DNA from: JACKDX01 sp964640175
GTDB taxonomy: Bacteria; Myxococcota_A; Polyangia; Polyangiales; GCA-016699535
Direction: 5' to 3'
DNA: 64,000 nt
NCBI GenBank assembly: GCA_964640175.1
Contig: CAZXFW010000007.1
Span: forward strand, 62,001-126,000
The position numbers and the translations under genes are program-made. Of the stretch, positions 9,099 to 18,292 are shown one piece after another. Below the pieces are notes generated by a model. It did not search any database. It was not told the origin of the DNA and saw only the letters and a program-made list of their open reading frames with translations. The first letter of the stretch is position 1, and each line of letters begins with the position of its first letter.

Positions 9099-9904
9099 GC
9101 ATTAGGGCATATAGCGCATGGGTGTGTATCGCATGCGTGACGACGTTTGCGATGGCATCGCCAACCCTCGCGGCTGTGGGAACGAGAGTGCTTATAAAGG
9201 CGGGAATCTATCGGCCGATTTACCCAGCAAGCTTCAAGGAAGAGAAAGTCAGCGTGCAGAGTTTTTACTTAGATAGGTATCCAGTGACCAACGCTCAATT
9301 TTTGGCATTCGTGAAAAAAAATCCCACCTGGTCTCGCAACAAGGTGACACGGCTATTTGCAGACAATAGATACTTATCCCACTGGCTTTCTCCGGATCAA
9401 CTGGGCCCTAAGGCAGAACCCAAGCAGCCCGTGACGTACGTAAGTTGGTTTGCGGCCAAGGCATATTGCGAGGCACAAGGAGCGAGGCTACCGACTGAAG
9501 ATGAGTGGGAGTACGTTGCTCAAGCCAGCGAAACACAAGCAGATGCTCGCAGCGACCCGGGCTGGAAAGAGCGGGTTTTGGCTTGGTATACCAAACCTAA
9601 CCCCGCTCGTTTGGGAGCCATCGGCTCGGGCCTTGGGAACTACTTTGGTGTGCACGACATGCACGGTTTGGTGTGGGAATGGGTGCTTGATTTCAACCGC
9701 AATCTGGTATCTGGCGAGGCTCGTGAGGGTGGCGATGCAGAGCGCATGCGGTTTTGCGGGGCAGGCTCCTTAGCAGCCGATGAAAAGGAAGATTATCCAA
9801 GCTTCATGCGCTTGGCATTTCGAAGTTCTCTCCAAGCAAAATACACCACAGGGAATTTGGGGTTTCGCTGTGCGGCGGACGCCAAGGAAGGAAGGACACC
9901 ATGA
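9095..9904 (+). CDS. nirV: NirV-like SUMF1/formylglycine-fold protein
   Basis: A 269-residue exported protein with an N-terminal signal peptide and a formylglycine-generating-enzyme (SUMF1) fold. RLPTEDEWEYVAQ, GLVWEWVLDF and the terminal GNLGFRCA are the hallmarks. NirV is the name used for such proteins encoded next to nirK in denitrifiers. The cysteine pair used for catalysis by true formylglycine-generating enzymes is missing: the matching segment reads CGAGSLAADEKEDYPS with no second Cys. A maturation or binding role is therefore more likely than sulfatase activation. The GTG start overlaps the nirK stop (GTGA) and its own stop overlaps the next ATG, so it is coupled on both sides. Confidence 0.85.
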   Translation: MSIRAYSAWVCIACVTTFAMASPTLAAVGTRVLIKAGIYRPIYPASFKEEKVSVQSFYLDRYPVTNAQFLAFVKKNPTWSRNKVTRLFADNRYLSHWLSPDQLGPKAEPKQPVTYVSWFAAKAYCEAQGARLPTEDEWEYVAQASETQADARSDPGWKERVLAWYTKPNPARLGAIGSGLGNYFGVHDMHGLVWEWVLDFNRNLVSGEAREGGDAERMRFCGAGSLAADEKEDYPSFMRLAFRSSLQAKYTTGNLGFRCAADAKEGRTP

Positions 9905-10521
9905 CACGTTGCTCAGTCGCAGCGCTGCTTTGCATCGGAATCGTGGTGGGGAATGCCAGAGGTGTACATGCCGATTCCGGTACGTCAGAAGAGTCGATTT
10001 ACCAACTTCGCATGACACTCACGGACCAAGATAACCATCGTCACGGCTTGGATGTGTTTAAAGGGTATCCTGTCATCCTCGCGCTCTTTTACGCGACTTG
10101 CAACCACACCTGTCCACTCTTGATTGGTGCGCTCAAAAGCATGGATGCAAAACTAACCACCAAGGCTCGCAAAGACGTGCGCTATCTTTTGGTGTCACTC
10201 GATCCCACGCGGGATACCCCCAAGGCACTAAAGGCCTTCGCAGAGCGACATCAGCTGAACCTCAATCGATGGAAGCTCGTAAACGCTTCTGATGACAAAG
10301 TCAGAGAACTCGCAAACGTTCTAGGTATTACCTATCGCAAGAACGCCGCTGGAGGATTCAACCATTCCTCCGTAGTAACGTTGCTTGACGAGCGCGGAAA
10401 CATCGCTAGACGCGAGGAAGGGATAAACCAAGCGACACAAGCGATTGGCGAACATCTCAACAAAAAGAAAGAAGGTAAGCATGAGGTCAATAAGCATCCT
10501 CGGAGCGCTTCTCCTAAGTAG
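9901..10521 (+). CDS. SCO1/SenC family copper chaperone
   Basis: A 206-residue protein with an N-terminal signal peptide (cleavage plausible after VHA) and a thioredoxin-fold SCO domain. The copper-binding motif is CNHTC (Cys67, Cys71), and the third ligand is His155 in GGFNHSSVV. VSLDPTRDTP is the typical SCO segment after the metal site. SCO proteins load copper into the CuA site of cytochrome oxidase, but here the protein is locked between nirK/nirV and a porin gene, so NirK is the probable client. The ATG overlaps the nirV stop (ATGA). Its last 41 nt overlap the next gene. Confidence 0.92.
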   Translation: MTRCSVAALLCIGIVVGNARGVHADSGTSEESIYQLRMTLTDQDNHRHGLDVFKGYPVILALFYATCNHTCPLLIGALKSMDAKLTTKARKDVRYLLVSLDPTRDTPKALKAFAERHQLNLNRWKLVNASDDKVRELANVLGITYRKNAAGGFNHSSVVTLLDERGNIARREEGINQATQAIGEHLNKKKEGKHEVNKHPRSASPK

Positions 10522-11815
10522 TACGGTTCCTCTAGTCGCCTCCGCCCAAGCGGCAAAAGCCAATGCTTCAGAGCCCGTAAAAACCACTCAAGGCACTGAG
10601 AGCGGCTTGAACTGGCAAGAGGTATTTCACCCTTCGGGGCAAGTTCGTCTGCGTCCCGAGTTTCGTAGAAATCTAGCACAGGGTGTGCCCGCCGCGCCTG
10701 GGCCGCAGCCCGAAGATCTGTCCATTTTGTTACGCACGCGCTTGGGGCTTCGCGCCACGCCGACCAAGCACTTTGGTGCATTCATCCAAGTGCAAGACTC
10801 TCGTGAGTTTGGCGAGGAAGCCACTCCAGCTGCGGGCGCTCCAGGAGACGACGAGGGGTTAGACTTACACCAAGGTTATCTTGAGGTAAGTCGCATTTTA
10901 GATACGCCATGGAACATCCGCGCCGGCCGACAGGAAATCACTTTTGGCAGTGAACGGCTGGTAGGTACCGCCAACTGGGCTAACGTGGGGCGCTCTTTCG
11001 ACGCACTTTTGACCAGCTACGATACCGACGCGTTCGTCGGCACGGCATTTGCATCGATGAACGACAAGATAGACTCCACTTCCAATGATGCGCAGTACTT
11101 TGGAGGCCTTTATCTCACATGGAAGCAGTTTCCCGGGGGCGTTTTGGACGGGTATTATTTTCTATTGCACGATAACAACGGAGCCACGGGGCCCGCAGCA
11201 GGCACAGGCCAAACTCAAACGGTTCACACCGTAGGCGCTCGCGTTAAATCGGCATTTGATAACGGCATCGACGTTGGTGCGGAATCGGTCGTGCAGTTTG
11301 GCTCCTACGGGTCCAACAGCGTGCTTGCCTTTGCCGAACATGTGGCGCTTGGCTATACCTTTGAGCCCACATGGAAACCGCGCCTAGGCGTTGAGTACAA
11401 CTACGCAACAGGCGATGACTCAAATTCATCGAAGTACACAAAATTCAATATTCTGTTTCCGACTCCTCACGCGAAGTGGGGCATCATGGACATGGTCACT
11501 TGGAGTAATATGCACGATGCTTCCGTGGGCGTCAGCATAAAACCCAATCAGTTTTCATTGAGCATGGATTACTTTATGTTCTTTGTAGATAAGCCGAATT
11601 CTGCCACGGACTCCTTTTCTACCTTTGCAGGAACCTCCGGGGTGGGTAAGCTCGCCAGTCATGAGTTCGATATCGTTGCGACGTGGACTCCCAGTCCTTA
11701 CTTCGATCTGTCTGGCGGATGGGGCCATTTTTTCCCCGGTCCCTATTTCAAGGATCAGGGCATGACGACAAGTTCGGATTTTGTGTACGTACAGGCTCAG
11801 GCACAGTTTAACTAA
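10481..11815 (+). CDS. outer-membrane beta-barrel protein, alginate-export-like
   Basis: A 444-residue exported protein with a clear signal peptide ending in VASAQA. The rest has the alternating pattern of an outer-membrane barrel and begins with a segment typical of the alginate_exp family: LRPEFRRN, then LRTRLGLRATPTKHFGAFIQ and VSRILDTPWNIRAGRQEITFG. It ends in a hydrophobic/aromatic strand (VYVQAQAQF). Proteins of this family form channels for small anions and polymers. In this operon, passage of nitrite, or of copper for NirK, is a reasonable guess that the sequence does not prove. ATG 10481 has a GAAGG ribosome site and lies inside the end of the SCO gene (41-nt overlap). Confidence 0.82.
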   Translation: MRSISILGALLLSSTVPLVASAQAAKANASEPVKTTQGTESGLNWQEVFHPSGQVRLRPEFRRNLAQGVPAAPGPQPEDLSILLRTRLGLRATPTKHFGAFIQVQDSREFGEEATPAAGAPGDDEGLDLHQGYLEVSRILDTPWNIRAGRQEITFGSERLVGTANWANVGRSFDALLTSYDTDAFVGTAFASMNDKIDSTSNDAQYFGGLYLTWKQFPGGVLDGYYFLLHDNNGATGPAAGTGQTQTVHTVGARVKSAFDNGIDVGAESVVQFGSYGSNSVLAFAEHVALGYTFEPTWKPRLGVEYNYATGDDSNSSKYTKFNILFPTPHAKWGIMDMVTWSNMHDASVGVSIKPNQFSLSMDYFMFFVDKPNSATDSFSTFAGTSGVGKLASHEFDIVATWTPSPYFDLSGGWGHFFPGPYFKDQGMTTSSDFVYVQAQAQFN

Positions 11816-11834
11816 TAAATTAACGAGGAAAGTC

Positions 11835-12221
11835 ATGTATCTAAGGAATTTGGCCATTGTCGGCACTATTGTAATCGCGATGACAGCATGTAAATCGCAG
11901 TCTCAGTCCGAGGAAACTAAACCTGACGAAGCGGCTCCTGTGGCTAAGGGCGACGCGGCTGCAGGCAAAGTTAAATACGACACCCTCTGTGCATCGTGTC
12001 ATGGCCCGACAGGCCTGGGTGATGGTGTAGCAGCGGCGACTCTCAATCCCAAGCCCAAAAATCTGCAAGCGACCACGCGCAGCGATGAAGAGCTTAAGAA
12101 GATTATCAAAATGGGCGGAACTTCAGTGGGTCTTTCACCATTGATGGTGGCATGGGGCGGAGTCCTGACCGACCCTGACATCGACAACGTGGTGGCTCAC
12201 ATCCGCACCCTCAAGAAGTAG
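11835..12221 (+). CDS. lipoprotein cytochrome c
   Basis: A 128-residue lipoprotein (lipobox MTAC, Cys19) with one class I haem site, CASCH (residues 52-56), followed by GPTGLGDG and a late SPLMVAWGG segment that should hold the axial methionine. Small mono-haem cytochromes like this carry electrons in the periplasm. As the last gene of the nirK cassette it is a candidate donor to the cytochrome domain of NirK. ATG 11835 has a good ribosome site (AGGAAAG) and follows the porin stop by 19 nt, so it is probably cotranscribed. No terminator hairpin was found after it. Confidence 0.92.
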   Translation: MYLRNLAIVGTIVIAMTACKSQSQSEETKPDEAAPVAKGDAAAGKVKYDTLCASCHGPTGLGDGVAAATLNPKPKNLQATTRSDEELKKIIKMGGTSVGLSPLMVAWGGVLTDPDIDNVVAHIRTLKK

Positions 12222-12371
12222 GGGAAAAGAGCTACTAACGGGCTTGTGCACGCGTCGACGATGCTCCGCACTTCCGAGGCCGCGTGCGATTGCGGTACGA
12301 TCACTTGCTGTCAAACCATTCTTCTTTGCGAGTTACCCATAGTGAACATCGTGTTGCCCTTCCTTTAGGAA

Positions 12372-13937
12372 ATGCTATGTCCCAACGTGGATTTTCGGCT
12401 GACAGGGATACTTGTGCTCAGTACGGCAGTCTTTTACGGCTGTAGCCGTGATTTAGCGGACAAAGAGCATGCAGGCGCGAGCAGCCATCAAATGGCCTCG
12501 GTGTTGAACCGGCAAGAGGGGCAATGGCAGCCTGCGTGGTATGGGGTCTCGGCTCGCACAGATAATGTGAAACATTGGCAACTCGATGAACGACGGGGCC
12601 AATTCATTCCTGTGCCAGAACTGCTTTATAATAGCCTTCTAGAATCTGCGCGCCCTTTGGGAGCGATGGCGCTGTTTGATGTTTGGCAGGACGCTGATGG
12701 ATCGTGGTGGGGTCTTGAAGGCTTGTCACCTTTGACGTTGGTTGAACTTGCTATGCAACCGATACCGGTTGGCAGTTCACCGCCTGAAGCCCCTAAGTTT
12801 AGTGCTCAGCTTATGAACGCCACACTCCGTTCATGTCCTGAGCATGGTATCAACCATCATGGGCGTCTGAGCATTGCCGGAACCACGCGCACTCGTGCTT
12901 CGGAGACCGTGCTTTCCATGTCGGTCTCGGATACCTACTCGTTGATTGTCGACGAAACCGGGTGGGCTATCGTCAGCAAGGATTGCGTTCAGGTTCCGGG
13001 TACGATGCGCGATGTAGTGCATGTCGTATTTGATCTCGATGAAACCGTCGCATACGACGTTGAGGGATCTTACAGCGGGCCTGGGATTATCACGTTCATT
13101 GATCCAGAGACACACGTTCCGGTACGTGCACGGATTTTACCGGGGTTTGAAGAACTCATTGCGTGGCTTGATTCGATGCCCGATGTTGCGATTGGATTTT
13201 TGTCACACGCAGATCCAACGCGACTGGTACCGTTGCTACAAGCGATTCGCTTACGTGATGGCAGAAGCGTCTACGATGTGAGCAGTGTTGTGTTTTCGAT
13301 GCGTGGCACAAAAGATGTCCGTGTCTTGAGAAGCGCAAACCATCGACGTGTCATTTTAATCGACAACGAAAAATATGTTACCAATCAGCAGTATCGCAAC
13401 ATGTTGCATTTGCCGCAGGCATGGCAAGTATGGCAGGTTGGGTACGCAAACTATCTTGCCGAAGCACATTTCGATGAAATGCTGTTTCCCGAAGCAGTGT
13501 ACTATTATTATACAATGGCGGTTGATTCAGCGACGCGCGATGCTCTTTTTCGAATGAAGGCGGCAGAGCCAGCGAAAGCGTTCGTGATTGCAGGCATCTT
13601 GGATGACGTCCTCAAGGCGGAGCGCGAAATACCAGGCACGCTATTGGATGTGCTGGCGAGGTTCCGTCCGGGGATGCGCGACGTGGACGGAACAGGTCCC
13701 GACTATCCTGACTTGATGGCGAATGACGCCATTCAGCAAAAAGGCCTAGCCATTCTACAAGTCTTCAATCCATCGCTTGAGCTTCCCGATCGAACATGGT
13801 TGCTGAACGAGGTGCCTAAAGGGATATGGTCTGATGAGACAGGTACGGTTCAATACACCTATGTGGATCCAATCACCTCCGTGCCCCAGAACTACCTTTG
13901 GTACCGTTTGGGTAGAGGCCAATGGTACGATGAGTAG
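12372..13937 (+). CDS. lipoprotein with FCP1/NIF-type HAD phosphatase domain
   Basis: A 521-residue exported lipoprotein (YGC lipobox, Cys24). Residues 30-210 form a module seen again in the lipoproteins at 45352 and 51940 (DERRGQF, PLTLVEL, a CPEHG element, and SKDC near its end). A HAD phosphatase domain of the FCP1/NLI-interacting-factor type follows: VVFDLDET with the DxDxT catalytic aspartates at 221 and 223, then PGFEELIAWL, an SHADP segment and LIDNEKY (Asp331) in place of the usual DD. About 150 more residues follow without recognised similarity. FCP1-type enzymes are normally intracellular protein phosphatases, so an envelope location is unusual. The substrate is unknown. The start ATG directly follows TTTAGGA, an unusually close ribosome site. 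Confidence 0.72.
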   Translation: MLCPNVDFRLTGILVLSTAVFYGCSRDLADKEHAGASSHQMASVLNRQEGQWQPAWYGVSARTDNVKHWQLDERRGQFIPVPELLYNSLLESARPLGAMALFDVWQDADGSWWGLEGLSPLTLVELAMQPIPVGSSPPEAPKFSAQLMNATLRSCPEHGINHHGRLSIAGTTRTRASETVLSMSVSDTYSLIVDETGWAIVSKDCVQVPGTMRDVVHVVFDLDETVAYDVEGSYSGPGIITFIDPETHVPVRARILPGFEELIAWLDSMPDVAIGFLSHADPTRLVPLLQAIRLRDGRSVYDVSSVVFSMRGTKDVRVLRSANHRRVILIDNEKYVTNQQYRNMLHLPQAWQVWQVGYANYLAEAHFDEMLFPEAVYYYYTMAVDSATRDALFRMKAAEPAKAFVIAGILDDVLKAEREIPGTLLDVLARFRPGMRDVDGTGPDYPDLMANDAIQQKGLAILQVFNPSLELPDRTWLLNEVPKGIWSDETGTVQYTYVDPITSVPQNYLWYRLGRGQWYDE

Positions 13938-13993
13938 AATGATCTGCCGCCATTCGATAATGGTGTTCCCGAATTAAGACCCCGCAAGCTGTT

Positions 13994-14008
13994 GCGTCTT
14001 GGAGACGC
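13994..14008. terminator. short hairpin abutting the stop of the minus-strand gene
   Basis: GCGTCT-TGG-AGACGC is a perfect 6-bp stem with a 3-nt loop, directly after the TAG of the gene at 14009-15064 (minus strand) and 57 nt after the convergent gene's stop. No T-run follows on either strand, so it is at best a weak or Rho-assisted terminator. Confidence 0.35.
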
Positions 14009-15064
14009 CTAACAAACGTCATGACACGACACCTGCTGATTCACCAAGCCATAACCGATGGTCAACGCGATAGCGCCTAACCACACCAATACGGCAGGGC
14101 CAGCGACTCGCTCAAGTACCCTCCCTACTTCGATAACCAGAGGATGGACGCCGCCAAAGACCACATATCCGGATGCTGCTAGGCCAAGCACGAAGAACGA
14201 GACTATTTTCATGGACGCAAGTGTGAAATCGATAATGCCTTGAAGCAATAACTTTGTGCCATAAATGGCCTCGTCTCGACAAATCGAGCATTCGGCCGTT
14301 TGATTAGGTTGCGGTTTGGCAAAGATTGTATTCAGTACTTGCGCTACCGCGTGAGTGATTTTGGCGTCAAAGGCGTCGTTAATGGCGATTACAGTGGCGC
14401 GGGCTTCGGCAGCGGTGAATGTTGCTACATTGGTAGCATTCGTTGGATTGTTCTCACTGATGCTGAAAACGTTAATGACCGTTTCCTCTTGGCTTTCTCC
14501 GATGTCAATGGTGACAGCGTGTATGTTAGTAATGTCGGAGTTCTTTCCTAGTGCATCTTTAGGCACTGCAGCAGCTTGGATCAGACCGATTGTAGTTGGA
14601 AGGCCTGAAGAAGGGTGTATGCCTCCCAGCCCCATGGCCACAACTATGTAACTTGCGGCCACGCCAAGTTCAGTGCCAACGGTTTTAGTGATGGACGGAG
14701 GTTCAGTGGCGTCCGGGGTTATCGGCGCAATGGGGCTCGGCATCGTCAAAATGGGAAAACTTTCCCCTTGCCTGGCAGTTGTATCGAACCCAAGCAGATG
14801 AAATGTTGTGTCGACTTCAATGCCGCGGTGTTGAAGGAACTCTTTTGCGGCGTTTACCAACTCAGAGTTTGCAAAAGCCTGACGGGCATAAACGCGTGCT
14901 GTCTGATCGACTATGGACCCGGTAACGTCAAAGTCTTGTGCTGCGGTGTCACTCGTGGTGTTTGACTCAGTCGTGTCGACCGCACATGAACTCACAACCA
15001 AGCACATCACTACCGTCATGATTGCTGTGCTGGAGATTTGCGCGCGGGACAGGGCTGTGCTCAT
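14009..15064 (-). CDS. hypothetical lipoprotein with two C-terminal membrane helices
   Basis: Not recognised. From the chosen ATG it has 351 residues, a lipoprotein signal (VVSSC), a Ser/Thr/Asp-rich linker, then a mixed region with VAASYIVVAMGLGGIHPSSG. Two cysteine pairs (CSIC and CHDVC) are present, and two long hydrophobic helices near the C-terminus are separated by a short loop (FFVLGLAASGYVVFGG and PAVLVWLGAIALTIGYGL). A lipid anchor plus terminal helices suggests an envelope protein inserted at both ends. In-frame ATGs at 15100 and 15088 would lengthen the signal peptide; none has a good ribosome site. It is convergent with the phosphatase lipoprotein. Confidence 0.6.
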   Translation of the reverse strand: MSTALSRAQISSTAIMTVVMCLVVSSCAVDTTESNTTSDTAAQDFDVTGSIVDQTARVYARQAFANSELVNAAKEFLQHRGIEVDTTFHLLGFDTTARQGESFPILTMPSPIAPITPDATEPPSITKTVGTELGVAASYIVVAMGLGGIHPSSGLPTTIGLIQAAAVPKDALGKNSDITNIHAVTIDIGESQEETVINVFSISENNPTNATNVATFTAAEARATVIAINDAFDAKITHAVAQVLNTIFAKPQPNQTAECSICRDEAIYGTKLLLQGIIDFTLASMKIVSFFVLGLAASGYVVFGGVHPLVIEVGRVLERVAGPAVLVWLGAIALTIGYGLVNQQVSCHDVC

Positions 15065-15107
15065 GCCAGGATTGAACGCAATCGGCATGCCAGTGGGCAT
15101 TGCTTAG

Positions 15108-15430
15108 GAATATGCGTGGCAATATAAGCAATTTCAATAACTTGCCGTGTCGTCCTTCGCCCCACCTGTCGGAGCGCCTCCTCAACAAGTGGGGTCTCGC
15201 TGTTGATCGACAAGGTGTGGTCGTTGTGCCCCAATCAAGAAAAAGCAGAGTTTGTTGCGCGTGCGGCGCGGCATTGAACTGGTCCACCGCACGCTGCAGA
15301 TTAATTTCAAAGCCCACATTGGCAAGCTCTCTGACATTCTTGCCGACTGTGTTCATCGAATTTTTTCGGGGACAGAGCTTGCCAAGGTCGCTGATGGGTT
15401 CGATCCAGCCTCGTCCATTGCGTATAGCCC
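15108..15430 (-). other. gap with possible degenerate coding remnant
   Basis: This 323-base stretch lies between two minus-strand lipoprotein genes. One frame (from 15467) reads ELANVGFEINLQRAVDQF and LLFLDWG, which looks protein-like, but it overlaps both neighbours out of frame and its end becomes Arg-rich nonsense. I see no promoter, repeat or RNA here. It may be the decayed end of an older gene. Confidence 0.25.
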
Positions 15431-16611
15431 TTATCCGAGCTGCATGACTCGGTTTTGGTCGATGCATGCATCAAAGGCCATCACTTCCTTTCCATCGAGT
15501 GCTGCACGCTCGCGGATCCTTAGCCCGATGGTGTGCTCGGTGCCATCTTCTTTGAACGGATGAGCCTCAGCCCTGGGGACTACTAAGGAGCCATTCGAAT
15601 CCAACATGATTGGCAGTCCCATGAAACCGTCCGTCCCCAAAGATCGGGACTTGCGGAGTAATCTTCGTCGGTGACGGGGGAGTTATCGAAGACACATTTA
15701 ACGTCGGTAACCACATGTCCTTGTGCGGCGAAGTCGGCGGCCACCTGTCCGCAGCTTGAATACTGGCCTCCTGGTGCCCAACAGGCTGGATCAACGCCCA
15801 CGAACTCATTGAACTGCTCAACGGTAATCGGGACAAGGTGTCCAGCGTCGTCGGGAATAGATTGAATATCCCCCATACAGCCTGGATGCTCGACATCGCA
15901 GCGATCTAACGGGGCTCCGTTTGAATCCCTACATCGTTCGAAATTCGATCTGAAACCATTTTTCGGCACATAAATTGGCTTTTCAAAAGACAAGACTCCT
16001 TTCGAAAAGAAGGTATAGGACTTGGGTACGCAGTCGTCATCTCGATAGGGACGGCGCAGAGGCACAACGACATCAAAGCCTACCGTAAGGGAAAGCTTAT
16101 CCGGGTCGGCATAACCGGTCGCATCAAAATCGACCCGCTCTACCCTGAGGCGCGCAATCGTGCCAAATCCTAAAGCGCCGGAACCATTGTTTCGTCCGCC
16201 TGAATAGTCAAATCCCTCGCAGGCAATCCCTGCGTCCGTGACAATACTAGTCAAATCCACGGGTTGCCCGAACTGATAATCGCTGGATTCTACCGGTACG
16301 TTATTCGCGCTAAGACCCAAAGGGAAAACGGACGACAACGCACTGATTGCTACGTGGGCTTGATCGGGTCCTTGGACATCTGCCGTTGCCAAATACGTAA
16401 TTTGATCATCTCCCCCGGTTACAAAGACCTCTGATGCCTCTGCAGTGTCGGTGATTCTTATACCATTCGCAGCCAATCGGCCGATTGGCCCGGGTTCGCT
16501 TTGCGCGTTATTTTCTGAATCGTAACCTTGTTCGTTCATGGCTCCACAAGCCATGAGATTAAAACCTAACCAGCAAGCATACCATTTCGTATTGTTAATA
16601 CTTATCTTCAT
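15431..16611 (-). pseudogene. hypothetical lipoprotein gene with a one-base frameshift
   Basis: Not recognised by family. The ATG at 16611 has a good ribosome site (GAGGT) and a lipoprotein signal (LMAC). The frame runs about 325 residues to PDLWGRTVSWDC and stops at 15583. The neighbouring frame continues smoothly with GTDGFMGLPIMLDSNGSLVV to a stop at 15431. Adding one G to the GGGG at about 15637-15640 would join them as DLWGTDGFMGL. The break is therefore a single-base loss in a G-run, either a real mutation or a sequence error. The intact product would be about 393 residues and contains Cys-rich segments (RCDVEHPGC). Confidence 0.6.
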
Positions 16612-16917
16612 GTACAAAACCTCGTTTAGGGGAAGGTGTGGATTGCTGTAAGCAATAGCCGTGCCATTTTGGATTCAGATAAACCTAAGTAAATTCAACA
16701 TGGATGCACCCCGCTCGTGAGTACATCTGACTCCATGGGGGGTTATTTGTTCACTACGGCCCCATTCAGTCTGAGGTGGCAATGCACTTAAGGTTGGCCT
16801 TCACCGTAGGAGCGAACAACATGGTACCTTTTTACATCGGCTGTTTAGCAGGGTTTTCGCCGAATTCGGGCATTTTGGGCCCAGGCGTGTCACCCTAGAA
16901 GAAGGGAGCATTAGCGC
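16612..16917. other. divergent intergenic region
   Basis: About 306 bases between two divergently transcribed lipoprotein genes. It must hold promoters for both directions. I see no convincing -35/-10 pair, RNA gene, repeat or small ORF with a ribosome site, apart from the GAGGT site of the leftward gene. Confidence 0.4.
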
Positions 16918-18051
16918 ATGGGTTACCGAGTCTTAGCTTGGATAGGCATAGGTATATTGGGATGGGCCTGCGCGGGGCCTTCAGACGGTGCGCTTGTCGG
17001 CGAGTCGTGCCGAGAGAAAAAATGCCGCGACGGCCTTAAGTGCGGCGGAGCATCGTTTGAATGCATGGCCAAAGATAGTTGCGTGGATAGTTCTGGCAAT
17101 GCTTTGGATGGCAACTGCGAAGGTGGCCAGGTCTGCGTCACTGATCCGAAAGCGGACAATTTCGGAGTCTGTTTGGCCGGAGGCGATTGCGCCAACGAGT
17201 TTCGGGCAGAGCCCGTAGAGCCCAACGTGATGCTCCTTTTAGATCGCAGCGGCTCTATGGATGAAGGCATCGAAGGGGAAGGCATGAAATGGCACATCGC
17301 AAAGGATGCCCTGCAGCAAATCACCACGGCATTTGAAGGCAAGATCCGTTTCGGATTGGCGGTGTTCTCCGCGTGTACGGACGGTGCCGGATGTTCGGCG
17401 GGCATCGTTGAAGTCCCGGTGGGAAACGACGTGGCTCCCATCCATGAATTTTTGGACGATGCAGACGATGATTTCCTGTGTCACTCTGGAATGGACGAAA
17501 CATCGATCGGTGCATCGATTGATAGTGTGGGTGAAGCTTCCAGTTGGAAAGAGGCTGGCCGCGAACATGCGCTTGTTTTGATCACCGATGGACGAGAGAA
17601 CTGCGAGGGTGATGGCCCAGAGGCTGCAGCCGAGATTCTTGCGCTATCTCCCAGCGTACGCACGTTTGTCGTCGGATTTACTCAGGATCCCGACAATCCA
17701 AAGAGCGTTAATGTGGAAGAACTCTCATCCATTGCAACACATGGCGGCACCGAGCAGCACTACTTGGCCACCAACACGGCGGAGTTGGAACAGGCACTCG
17801 ATGCCATCGGAGGCACAGCTTCGCTCAGTTGCACACACACATTAAAAGACAATGTACCGGAGGAAGGCACAAAGATTTATGTGTATTTTGATGCCTCTTT
17901 AGATGCGCTTGCCGAAGATCCGACCAATGGTTGGACCTATGATCCAGCGACCACAACCGTGACCTTGCATGGCACGGCTTGTGAACAAGTTAAAAGCAGT
18001 GAGGTCGACGAGGTGGTGGTGTCTTACGACTGCAAACGCGGCGAATTCTAG
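16918..18051 (+). CDS. VWA-domain lipoprotein
   Basis: A 377-residue exported lipoprotein (GWAC lipobox, Cys18). A cysteine-rich segment of about 75 residues (EKKCRDGLKC and spaced Cys pairs) comes first, like the CXC-type regions of myxobacterial surface proteins. A von Willebrand factor A domain follows, with the MIDAS motif LLLDRSGSM and the later VLITDGRENC. A C-terminal beta-rich part contains KIYVYFDASLDALA. Such VWA lipoproteins bind ligands through a divalent metal at the cell surface; the partner is unknown. A GGGAG ribosome site lies 10 nt before the ATG. Confidence 0.85.
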   Translation: MGYRVLAWIGIGILGWACAGPSDGALVGESCREKKCRDGLKCGGASFECMAKDSCVDSSGNALDGNCEGGQVCVTDPKADNFGVCLAGGDCANEFRAEPVEPNVMLLLDRSGSMDEGIEGEGMKWHIAKDALQQITTAFEGKIRFGLAVFSACTDGAGCSAGIVEVPVGNDVAPIHEFLDDADDDFLCHSGMDETSIGASIDSVGEASSWKEAGREHALVLITDGRENCEGDGPEAAAEILALSPSVRTFVVGFTQDPDNPKSVNVEELSSIATHGGTEQHYLATNTAELEQALDAIGGTASLSCTHTLKDNVPEEGTKIYVYFDASLDALAEDPTNGWTYDPATTTVTLHGTACEQVKSSEVDEVVVSYDCKRGEF

Positions 18052-18292
18052 TCCTTCAGGGACACCTTACTTAATTCAAAAATGTTCTTATGTGTTACCT
18101 GATAGATGTTCATGGCACGGAGTGCGATGACCTAAGGTCTTCTTCCAAGCTTTGTATCGAGCCTGAGAACCTGCCGAAGGACGCGTGCTTTAGAGTTACG
18201 CGGGTCGTAACGGCACATAGTTTCAGGAGTAAGAGGATCCGCTGGTGCGGCGGGCCTTGCAGAGTGACCACAGAGAGCTTAAACAGGGTGTT

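Noticed and set aside
9095..9904. Annotation as a functional formylglycine-generating enzyme
   Set aside because: The required cysteine pair is missing and no sulfatase gene is near.
14967..15467. 166-codon open frame on the minus strand
   Set aside because: Overlaps the start of the lipoprotein gene and the end of the frameshifted gene in another frame; only a short middle part looks protein-like, so it is listed as a possible remnant, not a gene.
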